A DNA stretch of 50,148 bases from JAZDMK01 sp043800975. Lineage in GTDB: Bacteria; Bacteroidota; Bacteroidia; Bacteroidales; JAHJDW01. The stretch is from the NCBI GenBank assembly GCA_043800975.1, contig JAZDMK010000187.1, positions 1 through 50,148 on the forward strand, written 5' to 3'. This document shows, in pieces, positions 50,103 to 50,148 of this stretch. The notes below the pieces were generated by a model. That model was not told where the DNA came from. It saw only the letters and a list, made by a program, of their open reading frames with translations, and ran no database searches. Made by a program: the position numbers and the translations under genes. Position 1 is the stretch's first letter, and every line of letters begins with the position of its first letter.

Positions 50103-50148
50103 TTAGTTGTTTGTTAATGCTTTTAAAAAATCTCTAATTCGTTTCTTG
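50103..50148 (-). CDS. Probable 3' end of a gene entering from the right edge
   Basis: On the minus strand one frame is open from the window edge to a TAA at 50103-50105 and reads KKRIRDFLKALTNN. The other two minus frames meet stops within the first 35 bases. Basic, helical character fits a protein C-terminus. With only 14 residues visible the identity cannot be judged, and chance is possible. Confidence 0.35.
   Translation of the reverse strand, partial: KKRIRDFLKALTNN

Overview
The window looks like chromosomal DNA from a member of the Bacteroidota. The evidence is a secreted multi-repeat protein ending in a gliding-motility/T9SS-type (CHU_C) sorting domain, a DUF3108 protein, a GH92 mannosidase lipoprotein, a GGGP-synthase-like enzyme, a large two-part IspG, and -7 promoter elements of the Bacteroidota form TAnnTTTG in front of many genes. 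Coding DNA in the middle is AT-rich by eye. The outer genes (about 0.7-4.2 kb and 48.4-49.4 kb) look GC-richer. I see no rRNA, tRNA, CRISPR array, transposase or prophage. I could not identify the genus.

Layout. 0-6.3 kb: accessory-looking region with an edge-truncated ORF, a regulatory-domain protein, the T9SS-sorted protein, a DUF3108 protein and a small lipoprotein, separated by repeat-rich non-coding DNA. 6.3-9.7 kb (minus): a DPP-IV-like S9 peptidase, a tautomerase and a GGGP synthase. 9.7-18.7 kb (plus): a tightly packed five-gene sugar operon (LacI regulator, GH92 alpha-mannosidase lipoprotein, FucP-type transporter, ROK kinase, transglutaminase-fold secreted protein) headed by a perfect 18-bp palindrome. 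18.8-22.1 kb (minus): an MFS transporter and ispG. 22.3-29.3 kb (plus): ileS, a DksA-like gene and lspA, then a umuD-umuC-SRAP DNA-damage cassette with a palindrome in its leader.

29.3-43.4 kb (minus): twelve consecutive genes. The upstream part holds a beta-lactamase-fold hydrolase, an LD-carboxypeptidase, YraN, an RluB-type pseudouridine synthase, an AsmA-like protein, a C1 peptidase and an orphan histidine kinase. The downstream part is a translationally coupled set: hemW, a methyltransferase, an ArnC/DPM-like GT2, a WecE/RffA-type aminotransferase and a GT-C membrane glycosyltransferase. 43.5-49.4 kb (plus): metG, a four-helix-bundle protein behind a degenerate tandem repeat, a secreted protein resembling the soluble half of DUF2723 proteins, and a GC-richer secreted protein of unknown function. 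The last 0.7 kb is non-coding and carries repeat blocks that also occur at 2.0-2.5 kb. A minus-strand gene probably enters from the right edge.

Three systems deserve attention: the mannoside operon, in which a Png1-like transglutaminase-fold protein sits with a mannosidase and could act on N-glycoproteins; the aminotransferase-GT2-GT-C trio, which matches the logic of the Arn lipid A aminosugar pathway; and the umuDC-SRAP cassette with its candidate operator. All functional statements rest on sequence reading and recalled family knowledge; no search was run.
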